Source: Geomicrobium halophilum
GTDB lineage: Bacteria > Bacillota > Bacilli > Bacillales > Marinococcaceae
Direction of reading: 5' to 3'
Assembly: GCF_014207655.1 (NCBI RefSeq)
Contig: NZ_JACHHJ010000002.1
Location: 280,185-344,184, forward strand
DNA: 64,000 nt
The position numbers and the translations under genes were made by a program. Below, piece by piece: positions 37,805-46,132 of the stretch. The notes under the pieces are model-generated. The model did no database searches, was not told the origin of the DNA, and worked only from the letters and a program-made list of their open reading frames with translations. The stretch's first letter is position 1. The number at the start of each line of letters is the position of its first letter.

Positions 37805-38006
37805 AAACGCTTTAATTCTGGAGGTACTAAAAGATATGGAGCCACGCATTCGTCTTGGGTTAAAGGCTACACCTCCACAGGAACGCGAAGATCTTAGGCA
37901 GGATATCAGTACTCGTTTGATCAAAATCACAAATGAAATGGAGCCCATATCCTTTTGGACATTTAAGAAACGGTTAGAAGAAGATATCAAAAATAAAAAA
38001 ATCTAA
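37797..38006 (+). CDS. RsoA-like co-sigma factor (region 2 only)
   Basis: 69 residues starting at ATG 37797, which overlaps the SigO-like gene by eight bases. The core MEPRIRLGLKATPPQERED followed by LRQDISTRLIKI resembles sigma region 2.1-2.2, as in RsoA, the short protein that supplies the core-binding half to SigO. AGAAGG lies ten bases upstream. The gene order and overlap suggest the two proteins act together. The assignment rests on pattern and context and needs a profile search. Confidence 0.5.
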   Translation: MDKNALILEVLKDMEPRIRLGLKATPPQEREDLRQDISTRLIKITNEMEPISFWTFKKRLEEDIKNKKI

Positions 38007-38114
38007 TCAAAGTGGTTGTAAAAAGTCCGTTTATTTTTCTTTAAGAGGTAGATGCAGAGAAAAAATACTTTTCTAGTCTTGCATCTATAAATAAATGAAA
38101 AGGATGGATGTAAA

Positions 38115-39323
38115 ATGCCAACATTACGTTTAGGTGATACTGGAAATGACGTTCAAACGCTTCAACGCCAACTAATTAGAGATGATGGAAGTCAGCTTGA
38201 TGGTTATGGCGCAGACGGAATGTTTGGAGAAGAGACCGAAGAAGCAGTAATTGACTTCCAAAGTAAGCATAGTGATCTAGTGGTGGATGGAATCGCAGGC
38301 CCTAATACAAATGCTCGGCTAATTAGTGTAAATGATTATCGAATAGGAGAATCCGGTCGTGGTGTTGAAATGTTGCAACGAGCTCTTATGCAATTTACCA
38401 TTTCTCTTCCAGAATATGGGGCAGATGGAGAATTTGGGGCGGAGAGTCAAAATGCTATTGAGACATTTCAAACACACAATAGTATTCAAGTCGATGGTAT
38501 AGCAGGTCCTGTCACTTTTGACACATTAGATAAAGCGCTAAATATATCCCAAGTTCAAAACGGTGACAGTGGAACAATCTTTGCTAGCGTTGTTCGTGCA
38601 GTCCAACAAGGATTAGTTGAGAATGATATTGATGTCTCCATCGATGGTATTTTTGGTGATGGAACAGAAGATGGGGTTCGTGAGTTCCAATCTAACAACA
38701 ATATTCAGGTTGATGGGATCGCTGGGGAGGCAACACTTCTACTCATTTACCTCCAAAGCTCATTGTCATTAATGACTGATAGTGAAACAAAAGACTGGAA
38801 TCAACAATTGGATGAAGCAGATGAGATGGCTCAATATATTTCTGGATTGGATGAATCACCAGTTGAAGCTGATTTTACTTTTGATAGTGATGCAGCTAGA
38901 GCAGATGGTGTTTCAGAAGATCTAATTAATAAATACCAAGAAATAATTGATGAAGGAAATAGTCTTATTGCTAATGCATCTATTAACGTACAACAATCAT
39001 GTACTGGCTCAGAATATTTTGATGAAGATAACAATCAAGTATATCTAAATAGTTGTACCTGGACCGACATTCAAAGTTGGCTAGATGGTGCCGGTAGGAT
39101 TGCTCAAGGCAGTGGTCTTACGGCTATGCTTTCTAGAGTTCTTGCACGTCTTATACCAGCTTATGTTTCAATTCCTGTTTTCGCACTTGCTTCATTAGGA
39201 AGGTGGTATTTAGATCACGTTGGTCGTCATGATTGTGGGGTAGTAATTAGCCTTTTTGAAAACCTTCCCACACCAACCAATCCAGTACGGTACTATCCCT
39301 ATGCCGTTTCTTCTCAATGCTAA
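38115..39323 (+). CDS. Protein with three peptidoglycan-binding domains and a hydrophobic Cys-containing C-terminal domain
   Basis: 402 residues. Three PG_binding_1 domains occupy about 1-75, 77-147 and 150-218, each with a V-Q-x-L-Q-like start and a VDGIAGP- or VDGIAGE-like end. A polar helical linker (about 225-300) follows, then a C-terminal domain with VYLNSCTWTD, a glycine/alanine-rich hydrophobic stretch (about 335-372), HDCGVVISLF and a final YAVSSQC. There is no Sec signal peptide or lipobox. The C-terminal domain recurs in a decayed copy at 40218. It follows the SigO/RsoA-like pair by 108 bases and precedes a small membrane protein. The layout resembles a wall-targeted effector with an immunity protein; the function is not established. 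Confidence 0.75.
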   Translation: MPTLRLGDTGNDVQTLQRQLIRDDGSQLDGYGADGMFGEETEEAVIDFQSKHSDLVVDGIAGPNTNARLISVNDYRIGESGRGVEMLQRALMQFTISLPEYGADGEFGAESQNAIETFQTHNSIQVDGIAGPVTFDTLDKALNISQVQNGDSGTIFASVVRAVQQGLVENDIDVSIDGIFGDGTEDGVREFQSNNNIQVDGIAGEATLLLIYLQSSLSLMTDSETKDWNQQLDEADEMAQYISGLDESPVEADFTFDSDAARADGVSEDLINKYQEIIDEGNSLIANASINVQQSCTGSEYFDEDNNQVYLNSCTWTDIQSWLDGAGRIAQGSGLTAMLSRVLARLIPAYVSIPVFALASLGRWYLDHVGRHDCGVVISLFENLPTPTNPVRYYPYAVSSQC

Positions 39324-39423
39324 GGAATTTTGATGGGTTTTATGCTACCTCTTTTGAGGTAGTATATACATAAATATGATAAACGCTTTTAAAATAACAT
39401 TTCGGGTAGAAAGGGTTCTGAGA

Positions 39424-39687
39424 TTGAAAACTTTAAAATTAATTAGAAATATATCCCTAGTACTGTATATCATTATCTGCTTACATTCCGCTATAATAGC
39501 TTTTTCGAACTTAACACAAAAACCTTTAATATCATTAGGGACTGGTTATTTTATCGGGGGAATAATTTTATTTTTGCATTGGTTTATCCAACGAAATACT
39601 ACTGAACATCAAGAAAAAAAGAATCTAAAGTGGTATCTAATTGGTGTAATTGTATTTTTTGTACTTGGAATTTTAGAAACCGCCTAG
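39424..39687 (+). CDS. Three-helix small membrane protein, possible immunity protein
   Basis: 87 residues from a TTG at 39424 preceded by AAAGGG; an in-frame ATG at 39376 is an alternative start. Helices lie at about 7-25, 37-53 and 68-84, with a charged loop (QRNTTEHQEKKNLKW) before the last. Same architecture as the minus-strand protein at 40624, sharing a GGIILF/HGIILF core in helix 2. It is 100 bases downstream of the peptidoglycan-binding protein gene in the same direction. Function unknown; an immunity role is inferred from the pairing. Confidence 0.6.
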   Translation: MKTLKLIRNISLVLYIIICLHSAIIAFSNLTQKPLISLGTGYFIGGIILFLHWFIQRNTTEHQEKKNLKWYLIGVIVFFVLGILETA

Positions 39688-39840
39688 TCGTGATATGGGC
39701 GAATGTAGAGCTGATGAGCAGCTGAAATCGAATTGGACATATCCTTAACAACTCAAATACGCAAGAGCGTATACTTTGAATTAAGTATAGTGAGTCATTG
39801 GAGGACGTCAACACGTCACAAAATACATGTTCATTGTAAA

Positions 39841-39879
39841 ACTCCACCGGTAATCTATATTATCGGTGGAGTTATTGTT
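39841..39879 (+). terminator. Terminator of the effector-like unit
   Basis: A 14-base stem, ACTCCACCGGTAAT with ATTATCGGTGGAGT (one G-T pair, loop CTAT), followed by TATTGTT. The stretch 39688-40217 around it holds no recognisable gene; it contains short stop-interrupted frames and looks like decayed DNA. Confidence 0.7.
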
Positions 39880-40217
39880 AAAAGATAAGAAACACCCACG
39901 GCGGCCAAGACCATGCCGCCACCATCTATCATGAAAATGGGTTCCTAGCCTAATGGAGCGTATACCCCTTATTCATTTCCGGGAATACCTCTAATAACAA
40001 TACGACCAGATCTAAAATACTTTGGTGGATCCTAGGGGATACCCTGTGTAAGAAACTGGTTGTGGCAGTAGAGAAGTACCATCTATTGAGATATACAAAA
40101 GTTTTACGAGAAAAATACTGTCGCTTGTATATGATACGGTCCCTTAGATAAGTGTCCAAAAACGTCTATTGAATCTTTTTCAACATCTACCAGTGGTTTA
40201 TTAAAACTGAGCGATAG

Positions 40218-40541
40218 TGGTGGCTCAATACAAACGAATTCACAGGAACTGGCTATTCCAGGATTCATGTTTACCTCGACAGCTGTGATGCTGAAAGATT
40301 TGGGAATTTGCTTTCAACCGGGGCATATATTGGTGGAAGTGGCTTTCTAGCAACCATAGTAGCTCGTGCAGGATGGCCAGCAACAATTGCTACTGGTGTA
40401 GCAGAAGGAGCGATGGCTCTCGGAGCAGCAGCCGTTAACAATGCTAATGTTGGCGATACGGGTATTATCATGAGCATGTTTGTCGAGACGATAGCCGGCG
40501 ACGTTAACCGTTCGTGGTCTTATTGGGTATCCTCTCAATAA
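40218..40541 (+). pseudogene. Decayed second copy of the effector-like C-terminal domain
   Basis: Open in frame after a TAG at 40215. It reads VYLDSCDAERFGNLLSTG, a Gly/Ala-rich hydrophobic stretch, GDTGIIMSMF and a final YWVSSQ. These align in order with VYLNSC, the hydrophobic stretch, HDCGVVISLF and YAVSSQC of the protein at 38115. The peptidoglycan-binding part is missing, and there is no ribosome binding site before the TTG at 40308. A 5'-truncated paralogue. Confidence 0.7.
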
Positions 40542-40623
40542 AGGAATAAAGGTGAAAATATCATTGATCTTATCCCCGAAGGAGATATGTTCTCCCAACT
40601 CCTTTGGGGGTACATGTCTTTGA

Positions 40624-40872
40624 TTATGATATGAAAGTCAATATCATCAAACCAAGGATCAAAAGACCCAAGCTAAAAGACATAATTATGGCACTTTTAT
40701 ATTCTCTATCGACTCGGAACAATATTATACCATGTACTATATGACCTACCCCAATAATCAAAAAGACATAATTTGTTTCGAAATATTGAGGTCCAATACC
40801 TAAGAAGTATAATATACTATCTAAAATTACTACACCAAAAAATATAAAAAAACCCAACACAAACCATTTCAT
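40624..40872 (-). CDS. Three-helix small membrane protein, second copy (inverted)
   Basis: 82 residues with a strong ribosome binding site (GGGAGGGG before ATG 40872). Helices lie at about 3-22, 34-51 and 61-80, with VDREYKS between the last two. Size, layout and helix-2 core (GHIVHGIILF) match the protein at 39424. It converges on the decayed effector copy. A damaged third copy lies just upstream at 40949-41055. Likely membrane immunity or accessory protein; unproven. Confidence 0.6.
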   Translation of the reverse strand: MKWFVLGFFIFFGVVILDSILYFLGIGPQYFETNYVFLIIGVGHIVHGIILFRVDREYKSAIIMSFSLGLLILGLMILTFIS

Positions 40873-40948
40873 GAAACCCCTCCCTTTATTATTGCTCTTA
40901 AATGTATAATCTCATAATTACTGGACAGTGAAAAGTTGGTTATTTTTT

Positions 40949-41055
40949 TCACACCCCCCCTATCCCTGCGATAAGCAGTACATACATTGATTCTATATAA
41001 AAGGGACTAATATCTAAAAGGTATAATATGCAATTTAGCACTCAGTCCATTTCAT
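40949..41055 (-). pseudogene. Remnant of a third small membrane protein gene
   Basis: Starts ATGAAATGG after AAGGAAGG like the gene at 40624, then slips frame. The downstream frame reads ILYLLDISPFYIESMYVLLI, matching ILYFLGIGPQYFETNYVFLI of the intact gene, and stops at TGA 40949. The nucleotide match extends into the leader. Confidence 0.65.
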
Positions 41056-41135
41056 GCAAAACCTTCCTTTGTTTAATTGGTAAAATTTAACGATTGTCTC
41101 TATATCTTTGTATATAATATAGGGAACATTACTGT

Positions 41136-41300
41136 TTAAATTAAGCTAATAATTGCATAAATAAATACAACTAAAAGTGCAGCAATAGCTCCATCAAAAC
41201 CCGTTGTGGTGCTAAATTTTTTCTTAATATAAAACCTCGGTTAAAAAATATTCCGCCAAGTATTAAAGTATATCTAATGATAAGAAGAGTTGCGAATTAT
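41136..41300 (-). pseudogene. Remnant of another small membrane protein
   Basis: One frame reads LLIIRYTLILGGIFFNRGF, then after a slip the next reads KKKFSTTTGFDGAIAALLVV and YAIISLI before a stop at 41136. The plan of hydrophobic helix, basic loop, hydrophobic helix resembles the other small membrane proteins here, but sequence similarity is weak. Confidence 0.35.
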
Positions 41301-41327
41301 TCAACCGGAATAACCTGAGTCAATTCC

Positions 41328-41859
41328 TTAATATTTGGGTGAGTAACGTGCATTAATCGTATTAATTTGTGTTTCACATTTCTGCCCATCGCTACTGGAA
41401 TGAATGAATTCGTCGAAGATATCATAATGGTGAAAGATCGGCAAATTGGTGCTCGCATTACTGATGCGGTCATTTGCTTCTGCTTCTTTAAGGGTTTCTA
41501 AACGAATAAAGTTATCGGACGTAGCCGCCAGCAAAGAGTAACCAACATCAGAAATTCGCCCATTCTTCCCAGTCCCATGTTGGTCCCCAAGCAATAAGGC
41601 AGGCAACAAGAACCCGATCTTCCCTCGTTTGTTTCGCATAACGCCCTAAAATGTGATCAAATGCTTCAATAAATGAACAATGATGATTTACATAATGCAA
41701 CACACTGCCAATATCCATAGGTTTTAGCGCATCATCCTGTATAAAACTGTATCCCGGGACCACGATGCGATGTTCGGATAAATAATTCATGATTTCACGA
41801 AAGATAAATATTGGTTTACTCGAAACCGTGACCGCATGACGGGCCTTGTTTCCGAAGGG
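41328..41859 (-). pseudogene. Tn3-family transposase (TnpA) remnant
   Basis: Two minus-strand frames hold successive pieces of a Tn3-type TnpA. The first has SSKPIFIFREIMNYLSEHRI and VVPGYSF, then, after an internal deletion, VLVACLIAWG. The second has ISDVGYSLLAATSDNFIRLE, IFHHYDIFDEFIHSSSDGQK and TINARYSPKY. Frameshifts, an internal deletion and loss of both ends make it inactive. No terminal inverted repeats were found. It marks past transposition at the edge of the accessory region. Confidence 0.75.
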
Positions 41860-42241
41860 TCAAAGAATATGAAGCGAACCTTTAAAGCATAGAAAAGTTA
41901 TTGGAAAGGTGAGTAAGGGGTGCTTAAATAAAATAAGTAGCACCCGTTCTATGAGGTATAATGGCCGATGTCTATAATCGGAAAATTCTGAAATACCCCT
42001 TTTCGAGGAGTTGGGTAAAAACACCCTTGTTCAAAAAGTCCGGGAAAAATAGCTTTCGTATCTCTTTGTCGTCTTGCTTCTACGCTCCTCACCTATTAAA
42101 ACATATGCTCCGGTGATCGAAGCTACGTCTTCTCGATCTTTTCGGCTCTTTTTGTCCTTCTTTTTGAACACGCACAAATGCAATTTTATATAATGAATTT
42201 TATATGTTTAAATTATTTTATATATATAATATGAAATTCTA

Positions 42242-42280
42242 TCACTGAAGTTCACTGAAGCTCACTGAACGTCACTGACG
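42242..42280 (+). repeat. Four tandem 10-base repeats after an AT-rich stretch
   Basis: TCACTGAAG-t, TCACTGAAG-c, TCACTGAAC-g and TCACTGACG follow each other exactly ten bases apart, about one helical turn, directly after an almost pure A/T stretch (42180-42240). They lie 78 bases upstream of the amidohydrolase gene and look like a regulator array or iterons. The remaining part of 41860-42357 shows no gene. Confidence 0.7.
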
Positions 42281-42357
42281 GAGCTGATCTCATTCTTTTA
42301 TCTCTCAGTCCATTTGTTCATATATAACAACCTATGATAGGTTATGGAGGTTAGCAA

Positions 42358-43425
42358 TTGAAAGGGGAGTGTCATAATCATATGAGTCTCATAGACACCG
42401 ATATACATGAACGAGTAAGTTATCAGGAGCTATTACCCTACCTCGAGCAACCTTGGAAAAGGTATATCACCGATTGTCATTGGATCCAAGAGAAGCATAT
42501 GCCGTATACCCAGCCGGCAGTTGCCGGTGTGGACCGTGCTGATGCCCGTGTCCCAGATGGTAGACCGGCCGGTTCAGATTTAGGGTTCATGCAAGAACAG
42601 CTTCTTGACAGTCATGGCCACGAGTACGGCATTCTAACTGGAGCCCTTGATCCTTCCCCATCATCCATGCATGGGTGGTATGAGATGGCAACAGCACTCG
42701 CGAGTGCATATAACGATTGGCAACTGGATCACTGGCTGGAAAAAGATTCTCGTCTTTACGGGTCTGTACACATCGCCGCACAGGAACCAGCCGCTGCTGC
42801 TCGTGAGATTGAACGAGTGGGAAGCCATCCAAAGATGGTTCAGGTTCTTTTACCCATCGATGATATTCTTTGGGGAGACCCCTATTACCATCCTATTTTT
42901 GAAGCAGCCGAAAAACATCAACTTATGATCGGTATGCATCATAACGAACCTCCCGTTCATTTTGGGAAATGGCCGAAATATTTTATCGAGTGGCACACAT
43001 TAATTCCAACGGCCCATATGAATCAAGTGACGAATATGGTTTTTTCAGGAGTTTTTGACAAGTTTCCTGGGTTGAAGCTCATGATGATCGAAGGAGGGTT
43101 TACGTACGCCCCGTTTCTCATGAAAAAGATGGATCAACAATACAAAGATTTGCGTCACGAAGTGCCATGGGTTAAACGAATGCCAAGCGATATTATCCGG
43201 GACCATCTATGTTTTACAACACAACCCCTGGAAGAGCTTAAAAAATGGGAACTTATGCAAATGATTGATCAAATGGGCAGCGATGAGCTCATCTCTTTTT
43301 CAACCGACTACCCTCATTGGGATTACGATTCTCCTGAACGAGCATTGCCGCCACGACTCGATGAGGATCTCAAAACGAAAATCTTTTCCGAAAATGCTCG
43401 TCAGTTTTACCCAAAACTTCGATAG
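42358..43425 (+). CDS. Amidohydrolase 2 (ACMSD-like) family protein
   Basis: 355 residues of the COG2159 family of decarboxylases and hydrolases related to ACMS decarboxylase. The metal site begins DTDIHERVSYQEL; a later His is in MIGMHHNEPP; the catalytic Asp is in FSTDYPHWDYDSP near the C-terminus. GGAGG seven bases before a TTG at 42358 supports that start; ATG 42382 is an alternative. It is followed after 21 bases by a Rieske protein gene, then a betaine-binding lipoprotein gene. Together they suggest breakdown of a small imported compound; the reaction is unknown. Confidence 0.82.
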   Translation: MKGECHNHMSLIDTDIHERVSYQELLPYLEQPWKRYITDCHWIQEKHMPYTQPAVAGVDRADARVPDGRPAGSDLGFMQEQLLDSHGHEYGILTGALDPSPSSMHGWYEMATALASAYNDWQLDHWLEKDSRLYGSVHIAAQEPAAAAREIERVGSHPKMVQVLLPIDDILWGDPYYHPIFEAAEKHQLMIGMHHNEPPVHFGKWPKYFIEWHTLIPTAHMNQVTNMVFSGVFDKFPGLKLMMIEGGFTYAPFLMKKMDQQYKDLRHEVPWVKRMPSDIIRDHLCFTTQPLEELKKWELMQMIDQMGSDELISFSTDYPHWDYDSPERALPPRLDEDLKTKIFSENARQFYPKLR

Positions 43426-43446
43426 ACAAGGAGAGAGAGTCCTACA

Positions 43447-43803
43447 ATGCAGAAAGTAATCGCACAAACAGAAGATATCCCGCCGGGTGAGATGATGGAA
43501 GCAGAGTTTGATGGCCGTCCTATCGTCATCTGCCGCGCTGCAGATGGGGAGTTTCATGCATTTACCAATCTCTGTCCTCATCAAGGGGCTCCCTTAAGCA
43601 AAGGCAAGTTATGCGGTGCTCCTGAGCCGACGGATTATGTTGGGGAATACAACTACAAAAACGAAGGAAACATCTTACGCTGCCCCTGGCATGGAAGAGA
43701 ATTCGATATTAAGAATCACGGACGTATGCTGGCAAATGATAAGCAAAAACTCCGAGAATATAAATTATTCATTGAAGATGGAAACATTACGCTGTATAAA
43801 TAA
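43447..43803 (+). CDS. Rieske 2Fe-2S ferredoxin-like protein
   Basis: 118 residues with both cluster motifs, TNLCPHQGAPLS and LRCPWHGREFDI, so the full Cys-His/Cys-His set is present. There is an unusually long insertion (about 25 residues with YVGEYNYKNEG) between them, a feature of some dioxygenase-type Rieske domains. AAGGAGAGAG lies upstream of the ATG. No oxygenase catalytic subunit is encoded nearby; ferredoxin-NADP reductase is encoded 1.3 kb downstream. Confidence 0.88.
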   Translation: MQKVIAQTEDIPPGEMMEAEFDGRPIVICRAADGEFHAFTNLCPHQGAPLSKGKLCGAPEPTDYVGEYNYKNEGNILRCPWHGREFDIKNHGRMLANDKQKLREYKLFIEDGNITLYK

Positions 43804-43882
43804 TCTTGATCTTTTTCCTGAAATTTTCTATGCATGCACCTAACCCACACCCAGATCATGCTATCTAATGGAGGTTTTTTTC

Positions 43883-44797
43883 ATGACTAAAAATAATGTA
43901 ATGATTGGTTTTGTATCGATCGGATTAATGTCTGGACTCACGGCTTGCAGTGAGAGCTCAGGAGATGAAAGCGCGGATGCTAACAGCGAAGAAAGTATCG
44001 GAGAACAAGTAGATTATGAGATCATCGGCATCGATCCTGGTTCAGTCATGATGACAGATATAGAAGATGCATTGAACCATTATGACTTGGATGAATGGGA
44101 TTTAGTCAGCAGTTCGGAGGGGGCAATGGTCCAGGAATTAGATCAAGCCGTTGAGAATGAAGAGCCAGTTATTGTGGCCGGCTGGGAACCGCATTGGAAA
44201 TTCACTTCATATAACCTCAAATTTCTTGAAGATCCTGATGAAATCAGTACAGCAGAGAACGATGTTCATACGTTAGTACGTAATGGCCTTTCCGAGGATC
44301 TCCCCGGACCTTATCAGTTGTTCGACCAGTTTCAATTTGAATTAGAAGAACAACAGCAAGTGATGGAATTAATGGAACTGGAAGGGATGGAAGCTGAAGA
44401 TGCAGCGCGTGAGTGGCTTGGAGAACATCCCGAACGGGTAGAAGAATGGACAGAAGGTGTTGACGAAGGAAATGGAGAAGAGGTTGAACTTATTCTTGAA
44501 AATTGGGCAGATGCCGAAGCAGCCACCAATATGGTTCGTGTTATGCTCCAAGATCTCGGATATGAGCCAACCTTAAACGAGGTGACCATTAACGCTATGT
44601 ATGCCGGCTTGGCTTCCGATAGCGCAGACGCCATGTTTGCTTCATGGCTGCCGAATCAACAACCGATTTACGATGAATACGATGGGGAGTTTGAAGACCT
44701 CGGTCCGAATTCAACAGAAACACAAACCGGTATTGTCGTTCCGGAATATATGGATATTGATTCCATTGAGGATCTGCACGAAGAAGACGAATCATAA
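43883..44797 (+). CDS. Glycine betaine-type ABC substrate-binding lipoprotein with swapped lobes
   Basis: A lipoprotein (lipobox GLTAC) of 304 residues in the OpuAC family, very acidic. The lobe that usually comes second is first: IIGIDPGSVMMTDIEDAL, then VAGWEPHWKFTSYNL and FLEDP. The lobe that usually comes first follows: LENWADAEAATNMVRVML, then MFASWLPNQQ and GIVVPEYMDIDSIEDL. This domain-dislocated order is known in some OpuA-type binding proteins. GGAGG supports ATG 43883. No permease or ATPase gene is adjacent. Confidence 0.85.
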   Translation: MTKNNVMIGFVSIGLMSGLTACSESSGDESADANSEESIGEQVDYEIIGIDPGSVMMTDIEDALNHYDLDEWDLVSSSEGAMVQELDQAVENEEPVIVAGWEPHWKFTSYNLKFLEDPDEISTAENDVHTLVRNGLSEDLPGPYQLFDQFQFELEEQQQVMELMELEGMEAEDAAREWLGEHPERVEEWTEGVDEGNGEEVELILENWADAEAATNMVRVMLQDLGYEPTLNEVTINAMYAGLASDSADAMFASWLPNQQPIYDEYDGEFEDLGPNSTETQTGIVVPEYMDIDSIEDLHEEDES

Positions 44798-45080
44798 AGT
44801 TTAGGCTACTTACTTCTAATAGTTAATACCTGAATACTCTGGGCACATCTCCACGCTACACCTGTTACAGGAGGCTACCCGGATCTCCGGATAAAGTATT
44901 AGCTATCACTGGGATCAATAGCATAAATATGAAATCAAACGAATGAGATCTCGGTACAAGCTTGAACGTTTAAACTAATGGGATAACCGATGGCTTAACC
45001 TGCTAATCAGATCTATAGAATACTGTTTGTACTTAGCCATTTTATTGTAATTAAGAATCTAGGATTGGAGGTGAAGGTTA

Positions 45081-46073
45081 GTGGAGGATAGTTCCATTGA
45101 TCTTTATGATATAACCATTATCGGCGGAGGGCCGGCTGGGTTGTTCACCGCTTTTTACGGTGGAATGCGCCAGGCGAAAGTGAAAATAATAGAGAGCATG
45201 CCGCAGCTGGGTGGCCAACTTTCTGCCCTCTATCCCGAGAAACATATTTACGATGTTGCCGGGTACCCAAAAGTTCGGGCACAAGAACTTGTAGACAATC
45301 TTGTAGAGCAAATGCAGATGTTTGAACAAACCGTTGTACTCGATCAGTCTGTCGAAAAGGTTCATAAACGAAACGATGAAACATTTCGGATCGAGACCGA
45401 TAAAGAAACTCATTACTCTCGAACGATTATCATCGCTGCCGGTGTGGGGGCTTTTCAGCCGCGAAAGCTAAAAATTGAAGAAGCGGCTCAATATGAAGGT
45501 AAAAACCTTCATTACTTTGTCGATGATCTTGGGGCTTTCAAAAATAAAAACGTGCTTATTTGCGGAGGTGGAGACTCAGCGGTTGATTGGACGCTGATGC
45601 TCGCTAACGACGCGAATGTTACGCTTACGCATCGCCGCGATAAATTTCGTGCCCATGAACACAGCATTTCAGAATTGCAGTCATCACCGGTCAAGATGCA
45701 CACTCCATTTGAAGTGAGCGAACTACGCGGGAACGGTGAAAAAATTGAACAAGCCGTACTCCAAGAAGTGAAAGGCACTGACCAAAAAATTGTGAACGTA
45801 GACAACGTTATTGTCAATTATGGTTTTATATCCTCTTTGGGCCCTATTAAGACTTGGGGGCTCGATACGACAAGGAATTCTATTCTCGTGAATTCCCGTA
45901 TGGAAACAAATATCAAAGGCATCTATGCGGTAGGAGATATTAATTCTTATGATGGCAAAATAAAACTGATTGCGACGGGTTTTGGGGAAGCCCCTATAGC
46001 TGTAAGTAATGCGAAAGCTCATATAGATCCAAATGCTCGCCTGCAACCCGGTCACAGCACTCATATGTTCTAA
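45081..46073 (+). CDS. Ferredoxin-NADP reductase, YumC type
   Basis: A thioredoxin-reductase-like flavoprotein of 330 residues that passes electrons from NADPH to ferredoxin. FAD motif [24 protein letters not shown] motif [17 protein letters not shown]; second FAD motif [21 protein letters not shown]. The CxxC redox pair of thioredoxin reductase is absent, as expected for this type. The start is a GTG after GGAGGTGAAGG. Separated from the lipoprotein gene by about 280 bases without features, so probably its own unit. Confidence 0.93.
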   Translation: MEDSSIDLYDITIIGGGPAGLFTAFYGGMRQAKVKIIESMPQLGGQLSALYPEKHIYDVAGYPKVRAQELVDNLVEQMQMFEQTVVLDQSVEKVHKRNDETFRIETDKETHYSRTIIIAAGVGAFQPRKLKIEEAAQYEGKNLHYFVDDLGAFKNKNVLICGGGDSAVDWTLMLANDANVTLTHRRDKFRAHEHSISELQSSPVKMHTPFEVSELRGNGEKIEQAVLQEVKGTDQKIVNVDNVIVNYGFISSLGPIKTWGLDTTRNSILVNSRMETNIKGIYAVGDINSYDGKIKLIATGFGEAPIAVSNAKAHIDPNARLQPGHSTHMF

Positions 46074-46090
46074 ACTTTAAAGTAATTAAA

Positions 46091-46125
46091 ATAACCCCGG
46101 TCTCGCCAAGCGGTACCGGGGTTAT
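46091..46125. terminator. Bidirectional terminator between yumC-like and 5'-nucleotidase genes
   Basis: ATAACCCCGGT (46091-46101) pairs perfectly with ACCGGGGTTAT (46115-46125) between convergent stop codons. Confidence 0.75.
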
Positions 46126-46132
46126 CATCGTT

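Noticed and set aside
39950-40159. A 69-codon minus-strand frame between the effector-like units
   Set aside because: No ribosome binding site and no similarity to the neighbouring families; the surrounding DNA looks decayed.
42180-42280. A replication origin made of the A/T tract and 10-base repeats
   Set aside because: No replication initiator gene or DnaA boxes were found nearby, so only a repeat array is reported.
42242-42280. A CRISPR array
   Set aside because: The units are 10 bases and adjacent without spacers, and there are no cas genes.
43447-43803. A nitrite reductase small subunit for the Rieske protein
   Set aside because: There is no nitrite reductase large subunit nearby and the insertion between cluster motifs is atypical.
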